DNA of 64,000 nucleotides from Deltaproteobacteria bacterium. GTDB lineage: Bacteria; Desulfobacterota; Desulfobulbia; Desulfobulbales; Desulfocapsaceae. This document shows positions 17,321 to 26,416 of the stretch, in pieces (the first letter of the stretch is position 1; each line of letters starts with the position of its first letter). Location: the NCBI GenBank assembly GCA_002747825.1, contig PDQQ01000011.1, forward strand, positions 62,001 through 126,000. Reading direction: 5' to 3'. The position numbers were made by a program, and so were the translations under genes. A model generated the notes under the pieces. It ran no database searches, was not told the origin of the DNA, and saw nothing but the letters and a program-made list of their open reading frames with translations.

Positions 17321-17564
17321 CAGCGCAATCTTTACAGAAGAACGGGGTACTGTCAACAGAATTTGTGGTTGCGCTCCAGTCTTTTTCTTTGAATTTTCTT
17401 AAAATATCTGGTGGGTTGTATACAGCACATCCCTTCGGAGGGCGGGACAATTGCGCAGTGAAAGAGCTGTGGTGCCGTTGTTCTGCTTGTGGTGAGTAAG
17501 CCCGCCTGCTGAAACGTTGTCCTGCAAAGCCTCGGGCCTTCCTCCGCTTCTTGCGGGGCGTTGT

Positions 17565-18221
17565 TTATTGGCCGTTTTCTTGAGAGAAATACAGGTGTAG
17601 ACTGGTCATAATCAGGAGAGGGATGCCCAGCTCCAATGTCTCTTCTATCAGCCTCATATTGGCCGAAAAGTGAGGGCCGGTAACCACTCCAAGTGCCGAT
17701 AATTTACCCCTAATACCGTCCAGTGATTTCGATAGTACCAGGGTCAAGAAAACCAGTGATATCGAGAGAGCCAGAGGTGTCTTTTGCCTCAATTCACGAA
17801 AAAACCTGCGGCTGTGTTTGTTTGCTATCGTAGAGACAAGAGAGATGATCAGCACTATGACGACAAGGCCGATGATTTTCTCGTATATTGGAACCGTATC
17901 ACTAATGTAAAAATAAGTTTTCAGGATCCCCATTGTTGTAAATTTTGAGTGAAAGTCCAGTTCACGCAAGGCAAAGACAAGGATGAGTAGAAAAAAATAG
18001 TAGTATCTGTTTAGATAGGCCAAACCTCCTTTAAAGACCATAAACAGAATACATAAAAAATAACCAACTGCTGATAATGTCTCGATAATTCCGTCTTCTT
18101 CAACCCAGACAGAACTGTTTTCCATATCAAATAAAAATCCCACTGACAGTAGTATAGCGATACAAAAACAGCTCAAGACAATGGGGAGGTAATTATATAA
18201 TCTTTTCATTATATAACGCAC
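17565..18221 (-). CDS. Multi-pass membrane protein of unknown function
   Basis: I cannot name the family. The 218-residue protein has about six hydrophobic segments. The first loop carries VWVEEDGIIETLSAVGYF, and after the third segment there is a conserved-looking RELDFHSKFTTMGILK. Acidic and His residues next to membrane segments hint at a membrane enzyme, but that is only a guess. It starts 4 bp after the sppA stop, so it is probably translated from the same transcript. The ORF starts at GTG 18221; ATG 18209 (MKRLYNYLP) is an alternative, neither with a strong ribosome-binding site. Confidence 0.75.
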   Translation of the reverse strand: MRYIMKRLYNYLPIVLSCFCIAILLSVGFLFDMENSSVWVEEDGIIETLSAVGYFLCILFMVFKGGLAYLNRYYYFFLLILVFALRELDFHSKFTTMGILKTYFYISDTVPIYEKIIGLVVIVLIISLVSTIANKHSRRFFRELRQKTPLALSISLVFLTLVLSKSLDGIRGKLSALGVVTGPHFSANMRLIEETLELGIPLLIMTSLHLYFSQENGQ

Positions 18222-18225
18222 TTTT

Positions 18226-20100
18226 TCAACGAAGGTATGGGCTTATATGACAAAGGGCAAAGACGCCAGCCGGATCAGTTATTCTCCCCAATGATGTTGT
18301 GCCCGGTAAAAAGAGCTGTTGCGGTTTCGAGGACCAAAAAGGAAGAAGCTTTGCGAGTAAAGATTGCATCTGTATCTGCTCTTGTGTTGTTGTGAGCAGA
18401 AAACGCAGGAGATGAAATTTATCTGGCAGGTCTTCTTCGATATAGCGGGCCCTGCAGTTCTCCTGTCCTATCATTTTTCCAGCCGCCTTGATTGCATCAT
18501 CAAGGTTCCCCAGCTCGTCAACGAGACCGAGATCCCGGGCAGAACCTCCGTCATAGACCCTGCCTTGAGCAAGTTTTTCTACTTTGCTCCTGTCGAGTTC
18601 TCTTCCTTTTGCCACAATATCGATGAATTCTGCATAACTGTGCTCTATATTGAGTTGGATGGCCTCTTTGAGAGGATTGGCAAGAGGGCGGGTAATATCT
18701 ATGCCCGAAGCAATAGGAGTAGTGCCTAAACCGTCATTGTGTACCCCCAGTGAGGCCAGACTGTTTTCGAAGGTGGGGATGGCCCCGAATATTCCAATAG
18801 AACCAGTTATGGTCGTTTTTTCAGCCCAGATCTGATCGGCATCTGCGGCAATCCAGTATCCTCCGGAGGCTGCCACCGAGCCCATTGATACAACAAGCGG
18901 TTTTCCGGTCTTCTTAAACTCTACAAGGGCCTGGCGGATTATCTCCGAGGCAAAGGCTGAGCCGCCTCCGCTGTTAATACGCAGTACCAGGGCCTTGATG
19001 GTTTCGTCCTTTTCCGCTTTACGAATACGCTGTATCAGCGAGTCACTGTTGATTTGTCCTGGTACCTGTTCTCCGGGCATGATGATACCTTCCGCGACGA
19101 TCAGACCAACGTTCTGATTCTCGTTGCTGCAGGGAGAAAATGCTCGAGTGATGGTTTGCAGATATTCCCTTGTCGAGGTGAAGCGTATTTTCTCTTTTTT
19201 TACCTGGAAGAGGGCCTTGAGCTCGTTCTCGAGCTGTCTGCGGGTCGCAATTTTGTCAACAAGCCCCGCTTCCAGGGCGAGTCTGGCTGCATCACCGTCA
19301 ACCAGCTGCAGCCGCTCTGCAAGATTATGTGTGTATTGGCGAAGAGCAAAAGGTCGTATGTCCCGATTCTGGGCAATCGCATGGGTCATTATCTGCCATA
19401 TTTTTGAGAGCCAGACCTCATTTTGTTCCTTGTCCAGAGCAGACATATCGTTTCTGGTAAAGGGCTCCAACGCGGATTTGTAGCCTCCTACCTTAAAAAT
19501 ATTGTAGTTGATATGAAGAGCTTCCACGGCCTCCTTGTAGTACAGGCGATATACTCCAAGGCCGTGGAGGTCTAAAAAGCCGGCAGGATTTATAAACAGC
19601 CGGTCGGCGTAAGAGGCAAGAAAATATTGTGGCTGGGAATAGTAGTCTTCAGCGGCGACAACCAGTTTTCCGGCCTTTTTAAAAGAATCAAGGGCCTCTC
19701 CAATGGTTTGAATCTGGTTCAAACCCGCATTTTCCATATGCCTGAGGTTCAGCAGTATGTAGTGGATGGAGTCGTCTTGGCTCGCCTTGCCAATAACGTC
19801 AAGAATATCCTGGAGCAGGGTCTCCTGCCGCCTGGATTGATCCAGAAGTTCTTCGCCGAGAAGCTTCTCAAATGATTGGGGGAGCCTTTTCTTTTCGACG
19901 ATATCACCATAGATATCGAGACGGAGAATATCGCTTGTCTGCCTGAGTGCTTGCTCCTCTTCTTTGGGAAAGAAAAATACTGCGGCAAGAAGGGCTATGC
20001 AGGCGAAAAAAACAATATTGAGAATAAGGTTACGGATGAATGTAAAGGTTTTCCCAAGGTATTTGAACAGGTTAAAAATCATGCGAATAAGAGTTTTCAT
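18226..20100 (-). CDS. sppA: Signal peptide peptidase SppA, 67-kDa type
   Basis: SppA is a membrane-bound Ser/Lys protease (family S49) that degrades cleaved signal peptides. The 624-residue protein has an N-terminal membrane anchor (ILNIVFFACIALLAAVFFF) and two tandem S49 domains, as in the long E. coli form. The catalytic Lys should be the one in VGGYKSALEPF in the first domain and the nucleophile Ser that in SVAASGGYWIA in the second. The ATG at 20100 gives the full N-terminus. It leads an apparent two-gene transcript with the downstream membrane protein. Confidence 0.95.
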   Translation of the reverse strand: MKTLIRMIFNLFKYLGKTFTFIRNLILNIVFFACIALLAAVFFFPKEEEQALRQTSDILRLDIYGDIVEKKRLPQSFEKLLGEELLDQSRRQETLLQDILDVIGKASQDDSIHYILLNLRHMENAGLNQIQTIGEALDSFKKAGKLVVAAEDYYSQPQYFLASYADRLFINPAGFLDLHGLGVYRLYYKEAVEALHINYNIFKVGGYKSALEPFTRNDMSALDKEQNEVWLSKIWQIMTHAIAQNRDIRPFALRQYTHNLAERLQLVDGDAARLALEAGLVDKIATRRQLENELKALFQVKKEKIRFTSTREYLQTITRAFSPCSNENQNVGLIVAEGIIMPGEQVPGQINSDSLIQRIRKAEKDETIKALVLRINSGGGSAFASEIIRQALVEFKKTGKPLVVSMGSVAASGGYWIAADADQIWAEKTTITGSIGIFGAIPTFENSLASLGVHNDGLGTTPIASGIDITRPLANPLKEAIQLNIEHSYAEFIDIVAKGRELDRSKVEKLAQGRVYDGGSARDLGLVDELGNLDDAIKAAGKMIGQENCRARYIEEDLPDKFHLLRFLLTTTQEQIQMQSLLAKLLPFWSSKPQQLFLPGTTSLGRITDPAGVFALCHISPYLR

Positions 20101-20420
20101 TGTTGATCAATGGTAAGATTGGTTTGACGCCGGTGGGTGATTCTTCCGAGGGCCTTCTCTGCAAGGCGTTTCGTGTCGTACACTACAAGCAAATGCCTTG
20201 AGCCTTGGCCTTACGAAAAACTTTGCCCACGAGAATCAGGCTCGTTGTCCCTGTCTGCTCAACAATAGCACAATACTCTAAAAATGAACCGGAAATTTCA
20301 AAGAACCTCTATTTTTTCACTTCTTGAGAGTTTTGCTCTATCGTTGTATAAGTCATAAAGGCAGAGGCGGCTTGTCTGCTTGTGAGGGGGCCCGCCGCGG
20401 CGTTAATCTGGGAGGTTCTT
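20101..20420. other. Intergenic region between divergent sppA and the Crp/Fnr gene
   Basis: 320 bp with no plausible gene. It must carry both divergent promoters. I see no strong palindrome apart from a short TTGATCAA next to sppA (about 20103-20110), and no RNA gene. Confidence 0.4.
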
Positions 20421-21086
20421 GTGAAGAAAGAAGATGTTATTGCATCCAGCGCCTTATTTCGTGGTATCGATGAAAAGCAGCTTCCAGCTCTGGCGGAGAT
20501 CGCAGAGTCGAGATCCTTCAGGAAAGGGGAGGTGATTTTTTTTGAGGCCGATCCCTGCATTGGTTTTTATCTGGTGGTTGAGGGAAAGGTGAAAATCTAT
20601 AAACTTTCACCGGCAGGCAAGGAACATATTCTCCATATCTTTACAAACGGTGAACCTTTTGGAGAGGTTCCCGTTTTTCATGGCCAGCCGTTTCCGGCAA
20701 ACGCGATGGCCTTAAGCGATATCGAGCTTCTCTTTTTTCCCCGAGCCTCTTTTGTGCGCCTTGTGGAAAAAAATCCTTCGCTGGCCTTGAATATGCTTGG
20801 CCTGCTTTCCCTCCGTTTGCGTGCCTTTGTCCGACAGATTGAGAATCTCTCGTTAAAGGAACTCCCCAGCCGCCTTGCCCAATATCTGCTGTATCTCAGC
20901 GAGGAGCAAAACAACAGACAGTTTGTGGAGCTGGAAATTTCAAAAGGGCAGCTTGCCAGTTTGCTGGGAACAATTCCAGAAACCCTGTCCCGTGTGTTTG
21001 CCAAGCTCAGCGACAGACAACTTATTCGTGTTTCGGGTAAAACAATTCATATTCTTGATAGAGAAGGTCTGGAACTCTCAGAATAA
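20421..21086 (+). CDS. Crp/Fnr-family transcription regulator
   Basis: The N-terminal half is a cyclic-nucleotide-type beta-barrel (EVIFFEADPCIGFYLVVEGKVKIYK, GEPFGEVPVFHG). The C-terminal half is the winged HTH with ISKGQLASLLGTIPETLSRVFAKL, the recognition helix of this family. No Cys cluster for a 4Fe-4S centre is seen at the N-terminus, so it is not a classical oxygen-sensing FNR; the ligand is unknown. The ORF extends upstream to 20382, but GTG 20421 with GGGAGG 5 nt before gives a normal 221-residue protein. It may control its neighbours, but no operator was found. Confidence 0.92.
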   Translation: MKKEDVIASSALFRGIDEKQLPALAEIAESRSFRKGEVIFFEADPCIGFYLVVEGKVKIYKLSPAGKEHILHIFTNGEPFGEVPVFHGQPFPANAMALSDIELLFFPRASFVRLVEKNPSLALNMLGLLSLRLRAFVRQIENLSLKELPSRLAQYLLYLSEEQNNRQFVELEISKGQLASLLGTIPETLSRVFAKLSDRQLIRVSGKTIHILDREGLELSE

Positions 21087-21273
21087 GGTACACTCTATCG
21101 AGTTTTTGTCGTATCCGACATGGGGACTGTATCTTGACGGATTCGCTTGTTTTCATTACGTAACCTTGGACACTTTTCTGGATCTGGTTTTTTCGCTGGA
21201 CCGGTTTTTACCCGCAGACGGGCCGTAGGCGTTTACATAAACAGATAATATTTTGAATATGTTGGTCTGATCG

Positions 21274-22203
21274 ATGACAGAACACAAGCGGTTGAATCCG
21301 ACGGTGTCGGTGATTATTCCTGCCTATAATCATGAACAGTTTATTGGTGCCGCCATTGACAGTGTGTTGGCACAGACCTGCGATGATTTCGAGCTTATCA
21401 TCGTAAACGATGGCTCAACGGATAGAACAGAAGAGGTGATCAGGAGTTATGATGACCCTCGTATTCGCTATTACAGCCAGGAAAACCAGGATGCCTTTAA
21501 TACCATCAATCGGGGGATGTCGCTGGCCAAGGGGCGTTTCCTCTCTATCCTGAACTCCGACGATATATACAGTTTGGATCGCCTGGAGAAGATTCTTTCT
21601 TTCCAAAAAGAACATTCGAGCGAGTGTGTTATAACCGATGTCGTACCGATCTCCGATCGTGGCGAAGAATTCGATGATCCGCAATTTGGCTGGAATCAGT
21701 GGCACCAGAAAAACAGACGAGCCTTTCGAGATGCCGACGACATCTATACCGCCTTTTTACATGGAAATTTTATGGTAACCACCTCGAATCTTTTTATCAG
21801 CCGAAAGGCCGCCTTGCAGGTGGGAGAGTTTTGTTCACTGCGCTATTTACATGACTACGACTATATCTTCAGGATAATGCTCCACTTCCCAGAGGCGGTG
21901 CATTACATGGAAAATGACAGGCTTCTCTACTATCGCATACACGATGGGAATACCCTCGGAGAAGCGGCGATCATCGGTCGTGAACAGGATCAGGAGCTTA
22001 TTGCCAAGTATATGCTGAAAAAAATCCCTGTTGAATACCGGGCTGTCGTAGAGGCTGGTGCCGCCCGTCTGGTGGAGCTGGGATGTGAGTTGCATGAGGT
22101 GAAAATGGGTCTTGCGGACGCCGCACCTCAAGGCGTTGTGCCGGCCTTCAAAGGGTTTGTGAAAAGCCTTGTTCGCTGGCTGAAAAAAAAGGCGAGTGTA
22201 TAG
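21274..22203 (+). CDS. Family-2 glycosyltransferase
   Basis: An inverting GT-A glycosyltransferase that should add a sugar to a surface polysaccharide or lipid acceptor in the cytoplasm. The N-terminal motif is VSVIIPAYNHEQFIGAAIDS, with DGSTD and the metal-binding pair as NSDD. A basic end (VRWLKKKASV) may touch the membrane. Donor and acceptor cannot be predicted. The HAD-type gene starts 90 bp downstream, suggesting a small surface-glycan pair. The ATG at 21274 has no strong ribosome-binding site but gives the normal N-terminus. Confidence 0.9.
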   Translation: MTEHKRLNPTVSVIIPAYNHEQFIGAAIDSVLAQTCDDFELIIVNDGSTDRTEEVIRSYDDPRIRYYSQENQDAFNTINRGMSLAKGRFLSILNSDDIYSLDRLEKILSFQKEHSSECVITDVVPISDRGEEFDDPQFGWNQWHQKNRRAFRDADDIYTAFLHGNFMVTTSNLFISRKAALQVGEFCSLRYLHDYDYIFRIMLHFPEAVHYMENDRLLYYRIHDGNTLGEAAIIGREQDQELIAKYMLKKIPVEYRAVVEAGAARLVELGCELHEVKMGLADAAPQGVVPAFKGFVKSLVRWLKKKASV

Positions 22204-22292
22204 CTCCAGCCAGAATCCCAGGCACCGTTCTTCTCGGTCTCTGTACAAAGAACCTTTTGAAAGCTTGACGCGATTTTCTACTACAAATACAA

Positions 22293-24347
22293 ATGGAATT
22301 TCAAACATTTTACTCCCTTAAGACTCTTATGAAACGGGCCAGAATCCGGGCAGCAGGCAAGGAGGTGGTCTCCTTCGATCTCTTTGATACCCTTCTGGTT
22401 CGCAGGATTCACGACCCGGATCTTGTGAAACTCCCGGTTGCTCGTTATATTGCCGCACTTGCCGAGCAGCAGGGTGTTGTTATCGGCTGGAGAGAGGTCC
22501 AAAAACTACGCGATGAGATTGAACAGCGACATCGGCTGGAGGCAGGTGCCGAGTATCCAGATCATGAGGCCTGCTATCCTCGCTATATGTCAGAGCTTCT
22601 CGGGCAGATTTTTGCTGACGACCAGACTGAATCTCTGCTGCAAAAGGTAACAGGCTATGAGCTGGCTATCGAGAAATCGATGCTGGTTGTCCGCAGTGAG
22701 CTGGCTGACTGGATAAAAGAGCTGGCAGCCTCTGGAAAAAGGCTTTTCGTTATTTCGGATATGTATCTGCCGGCAACCCATCTTGAGGAATTACTCCGTC
22801 CGACGGGTCTGCTTGACAGCATAGAGGCGGTCGTTTCATCGGCGGACAGCTTTCTTGCCAAGGCCTCGGGGGCTGCCTATCCCCATATTGCCGGGAAATA
22901 TGGAATCGAGTCAGACCAGTGGCTGCATATTGGAGACAACCCCCATTCTGACGGCTTGCGTGCCGCAGAGGCCGGAATTGAAGCCTTGATCATTGCCGAT
23001 CCCGGCGAGCAGCAGAGGAAATCCATTGTTTGTCGCTTGTTCAAGTACAGCGACGGCAAACCCTACTGGAGGGGCAGGGTATTACAGCAGCTGATGTCTC
23101 CGCTTGAGGCAGAAAATGTGCCCCGGTCGCATCTGTATACCGAAGGTTACAATTTTATAGGTCCTTTGATCGGTGTTTTTGTGCAGAGAATCGCCGAGCT
23201 TTGTCAAAAAAAGAAGATTGGCAAGATTTTCTTTCTCTCTCGGGAAGGCTGGACCTTTAAGCGCTATTGGGAACAGGCTATGCCCTTGCTCTATCCGGCC
23301 GGCGGTCTGCCCGAGATAGAGTATCTCTATGTGAGCAGAATGGCCTTGGCTGGGGCTGCCTGCGCCTATCAGGGGCTGACAAAAACCAATGCGGCGATTG
23401 CCTTTTTACCTTCCGGTAACCGTGACTTTACCGATGTCTGCCGGATATTTTCCCTGGATTCCTCTCGGTTTCGTCCCTACCTCGAGCGCTACTCGCTTGC
23501 CGAGGACACCTGTCTGGGCCATATTCACAAAGGATACCGTCAGGAAAACAGAAAAAACTTTGAACGGATGTTGGAGGATGAAGAGTTCCAGGAGGAGGTC
23601 AAAAGACAGAGCAAGGATGCCAATCGAGCCATGCTCCGCTATTTTGAGGAGCTGGGGATGTTTGAGCACAGCGATGTTGCAATTGTCGATATTGGCTGGC
23701 TTGGCTCAATCCAGCGTTTTCTCTTCGAGGCCATCTCGCACAGAGAGGATGCGCCAAACTGTCACGGTTTTCTTTTCGGTGCGACACGCGGAGTTGTCTA
23801 TAAAACAAGTGAAAAAAATACGATAACAGGCATTCTGTACGATAAAGATACGTTCGATTTTTCTGCCTCTATGATCCTGTATGCCCGCGATATTTTTGAG
23901 GAGGCCTGCCGGGCCCCGTATCCTACGCTGAATGGCTATCGGCTTGCTGGTGAAGGCTATGAGCTGGTCTTTCGCCAGACAGATGATGCGATTGGCAGAG
24001 CAGAGCGTCGGCAGGATGCGTACTTTGCCCCTCTGCAACAGGGTATTTATGACTCTGCGGCGCGTTTTGCGGCCGCATCCGCGTTGTTGGGATATGGCTT
24101 TGACGATTACAAACCCTGGTTCAATAGTCTTCTGGTCGGCAAACTTGCCTTTCCGAAGACCAAGGAGATTCTTTCCCTAAAACACCAATACCATCAGGAT
24201 GATTTTAACGGGAAAAACATTCCAGATCCTGCCTCTATAGACAAATTCATACCTTTATGGGAGCGTCCTGTCTGGCAGTTGCGTTTTCTCCCCTTTCTTC
24301 GGCTTCGTTGTTTCTGGAAACATCTAAAGGATAGGATAATCCAATGA
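22293..24347 (+). CDS. Large HAD-superfamily protein (COG5610-like) with C-terminal domain
   Basis: The first 220 residues are a HAD phosphatase-like domain: VVSFDLFDTLLV (nucleophile Asp in DxFDT), VISDMYLP, and HIGDNPHSDGLRAAEAG (the last acidic motif). All catalytic positions seem present. The remaining 460 residues have no name that I recognise; they contain FFLSREGWTFKRYW and VDIGWLGSIQRF. Proteins of this layout are often found in polysaccharide clusters, matching the glycosyltransferase upstream. Substrate is unknown. The end overlaps a possible 78-residue ORF by ATGA. Confidence 0.85.
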   Translation: MEFQTFYSLKTLMKRARIRAAGKEVVSFDLFDTLLVRRIHDPDLVKLPVARYIAALAEQQGVVIGWREVQKLRDEIEQRHRLEAGAEYPDHEACYPRYMSELLGQIFADDQTESLLQKVTGYELAIEKSMLVVRSELADWIKELAASGKRLFVISDMYLPATHLEELLRPTGLLDSIEAVVSSADSFLAKASGAAYPHIAGKYGIESDQWLHIGDNPHSDGLRAAEAGIEALIIADPGEQQRKSIVCRLFKYSDGKPYWRGRVLQQLMSPLEAENVPRSHLYTEGYNFIGPLIGVFVQRIAELCQKKKIGKIFFLSREGWTFKRYWEQAMPLLYPAGGLPEIEYLYVSRMALAGAACAYQGLTKTNAAIAFLPSGNRDFTDVCRIFSLDSSRFRPYLERYSLAEDTCLGHIHKGYRQENRKNFERMLEDEEFQEEVKRQSKDANRAMLRYFEELGMFEHSDVAIVDIGWLGSIQRFLFEAISHREDAPNCHGFLFGATRGVVYKTSEKNTITGILYDKDTFDFSASMILYARDIFEEACRAPYPTLNGYRLAGEGYELVFRQTDDAIGRAERRQDAYFAPLQQGIYDSAARFAAASALLGYGFDDYKPWFNSLLVGKLAFPKTKEILSLKHQYHQDDFNGKNIPDPASIDKFIPLWERPVWQLRFLPFLRLRCFWKHLKDRIIQ

Positions 24348-24580
24348 AATCGGTATGTAACAAAAAGTTTGAGATACGAGGAATGGAGATGTCACGTCTT
24401 CTTCGGCTGTTTGCCTTTGCGCTGTTTCTCCCGATCGGCAATATGCGTGGAGGTCCCGGGCTGCGCTGTTGTGCTGTTCTCTGTTTTTTACATTATTTCG
24501 GTTACCCGGCCTACTTCGTATATCTGAAATATGGGGAACGTCTGCGTTTTTTAAAACCCCTCTACGCAAGACTCAGATAA
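24344..24580 (+). CDS. Possible small protein coupled to the HAD-type gene
   Basis: A 78-residue frame whose ATG overlaps the stop of the HAD-type gene (ATGA), an arrangement typical of translational coupling. The sequence MEMSRLLRLFAFALFLPIGNMRGG has one short hydrophobic segment and then a second region rich in Tyr, Leu and Cys. I recognise no family, and it could be chance. There is no other gene for about 630 bp after it. Confidence 0.35.
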   Translation: MKSVCNKKFEIRGMEMSRLLRLFAFALFLPIGNMRGGPGLRCCAVLCFLHYFGYPAYFVYLKYGERLRFLKPLYARLR

Positions 24581-25208
24581 ACAGAATCATGCCTTGCCTT
24601 GTCGTCAAGGCATATTCTCCCCGTTGTATCCTTGATGACTGCCGGTTTTCTGCCTGGAAGAGAACCGAATTCAAAGGACGTTACGCCTTTTCTGCCATTT
24701 GTGCTGTGATCGGGCAGTCGTTTTGTTGGGTGCATCCACTCCCCGGTCTTTTCGGGCTGCTGAAAAATTGTATACAATTTTTCTGTGTAGATTTACTGCT
24801 ACTCATAGAGCTTTGTCATTCTTTAAGAATTTGATTTTATTGTATAAATTTTTTGTATCCACCACGTCGGGACTGTCGTTGAAGTGGCCTGCCGGTGGGC
24901 TGCTGCGAAAAAAATAATTCTCATTTACCAAAAGATATATTAACATGGCGGCGAACCTGTTCATTGGTTTTTTCGAGCCCGTTGTGTTGAGAGAAGATCT
25001 CAAAATCAGATCGTTACCCCTTTGCAGAGGGATGTTATAGAAAGGCTGCCGCCTTTTAGAAAGTCGGGTTTTCTTTGTTGCTCAAACGGGAGACCCTGCG
25101 GTATGCCTCGAGTTTTTTAGGGGCGTCAGCCAGGCTGAAGACGCCTGGGCGATTGCTGTCGTCGATGGCTTTGTATACATGAACAATTAAACAGGATTGG
25201 AGGTAATT
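24581..25208. other. Long upstream region of livK with palindromes
   Basis: About 630 bp with no convincing gene; the small ORFs have no ribosome-binding sites. It contains a 22-bp perfect palindrome at 24762-24783 and a related TTGTATACAT at 25171-25180, close to livK. The liv promoter probably lies in the last 150 bp. No RNA gene recognised. Confidence 0.5.
24762..24783. promoter_or_regulatory. 22-bp perfect palindrome, possible operator
   Basis: Arms GAAAAATTGTA and TACAATTTTTC abut with no spacer. The centre TTGTATACAA resembles operators of some GntR/FadR-type regulators. A near copy of the centre (TTGTATACAT) lies at 25171, about 29 bp before the livK start. With no T-run after a real loop, it is not a terminator. 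The regulator is unknown. Confidence 0.5.
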
Positions 25209-26333
25209 ATGTCAAAATCAAGAGTGCTGGCTTTGTCCTTGGTCATTTTTCTTGGCTTTGCGGGACCCCTTGCTGCTGAAGAGACCTTGAAGGTCGGAGT
25301 GCAGGCTCCGATAACCGGTTCTTACGCGAACGAAGGGCAGGGAATTGATCAGTCCGTACGTCTGCTTGCAGAACAGATCAACGCGAAAGGCGGGGTTATG
25401 GGGCGTCAGATAGAGGTCATCACCTGTGATGATGAAGGAACCGCGATGAAGGCGGCTATCTGTGCAAAAGACCTCGTAAACAAAGGGGTTTCTATGGTCA
25501 TAGGCTCCTATACTTCTACCTGTGCCGAAGCTGCCCAGGCAACCTATTTCAGGGCCGGAGTCTTGCAGACAAGTGATGGAACCAGTGACTCCTTGACCAA
25601 GCATGGCTACTGGACCTTTTTCAGGAACTCTTTTCCCAATAGCGCTGAGGCCACCTTCTCCGCCGATTATATGGTCAATGTGAAGAAGTACCAGCGTATT
25701 GCCATTCTTTCCGATTTTTCCAGTTATGCTGATGGCCTGGCCAATTCCGTTGAAGAGGCTGTAAAGGCAGCCGGTGGTAATATCGTCGCCCGTGAGAAGG
25801 TAAAGGCCGGTTCTCAGAATTTTACACCGGTACTGACCCAATTGAAGTCGAAGAAGCCAGACGTTATTTTCTACGCCGGATACTATTCCGACGGTGGGCT
25901 TATCCGTTCTCAGCAGGTTGCTCTGGGAATCAAGGCCGATTTCATCGGTGGCGATGCCAACGACAACGTAGACTTCGTCAAGCTGGCTGGTAATGCTGCT
26001 GAAGGCGCCTTTATCATCAACGTTCCCACCCCGGAGTTATTGCCCTATGATCTGGCCAAGGATTTCCTGAAGGCCTACAAGGCAAAATACAACATGATGC
26101 CGCCTTCTATCTGGACCATCCTCAATGTGGACGGTATGCGGGCCTTTATCTATGCGATGGAAAGTAACCAGAGCTTTGATACCAAAAAGGCCGCAGATTT
26201 CCTGCATAACCTCAAGGAATATCCTGGAATCACCGGAAATATCGCCTTTGCCAAGGATGGGAACAGGGTCGGCAGCGGCTATATGACCTACGAGATTCAA
26301 AAAGACGGCAGCTACAAGATTGTTCATAAGTAG
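25209..26333 (+). CDS. livK: Branched-chain amino-acid ABC transporter, periplasmic binding protein
   Basis: Periplasmic binding protein of the Leu/Ile/Val family that delivers substrate to the LivHM pore. The signal peptide is VLALSLVIFLGFAGPLAAEE. The mature part starts LKVGVQAPITGSYANEGQGI, the usual first strand of these type-I binding proteins, and IGSYTSTCAEAAQ is part of the ligand site. It may bind other amino acids or amides; sequence alone does not tell. ATG 25209 is preceded by GGAGG; the upstream TTG in the track is not used. It heads livKHMGF, with a hairpin before livH. Confidence 0.95.
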   Translation: MSKSRVLALSLVIFLGFAGPLAAEETLKVGVQAPITGSYANEGQGIDQSVRLLAEQINAKGGVMGRQIEVITCDDEGTAMKAAICAKDLVNKGVSMVIGSYTSTCAEAAQATYFRAGVLQTSDGTSDSLTKHGYWTFFRNSFPNSAEATFSADYMVNVKKYQRIAILSDFSSYADGLANSVEEAVKAAGGNIVAREKVKAGSQNFTPVLTQLKSKKPDVIFYAGYYSDGGLIRSQQVALGIKADFIGGDANDNVDFVKLAGNAAEGAFIINVPTPELLPYDLAKDFLKAYKAKYNMMPPSIWTILNVDGMRAFIYAMESNQSFDTKKAADFLHNLKEYPGITGNIAFAKDGNRVGSGYMTYEIQKDGSYKIVHK

Positions 26334-26352
26334 AGGCCCCAGCATCTGATCT

Positions 26353-26383
26353 GCGCCCCAACCCTTTTCTCGGGTTGGGGTGC
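26353..26383 (+). promoter_or_regulatory. Intercistronic hairpin between livK and livH
   Basis: GCGCCCCAACCC pairs (one G-U) with GGGTTGGGGTGC around a 7-nt loop, 19 nt after the livK stop, and has no T-run. Such hairpins typically protect the binding-protein mRNA or reduce read-through, so that LivK is made in excess of the membrane parts. That role is inferred. Confidence 0.65.
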
Positions 26384-26416
26384 AACTTGCCCTTCATCCC
26401 ATTTAAAGATATATTC

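Noticed and set aside
17224-17499. 91-residue plus ORF overlapping the riboswitch
   Set aside because: It is antisense to the cobalamin aptamer and has no supporting signals.
17400-17560. RNase P RNA-like GGAGGAAGGCCCGAGGC on the minus strand
   Set aside because: Only the first conserved block is vaguely similar; the 3' conserved block is missing and there is not enough room for the full RNA.
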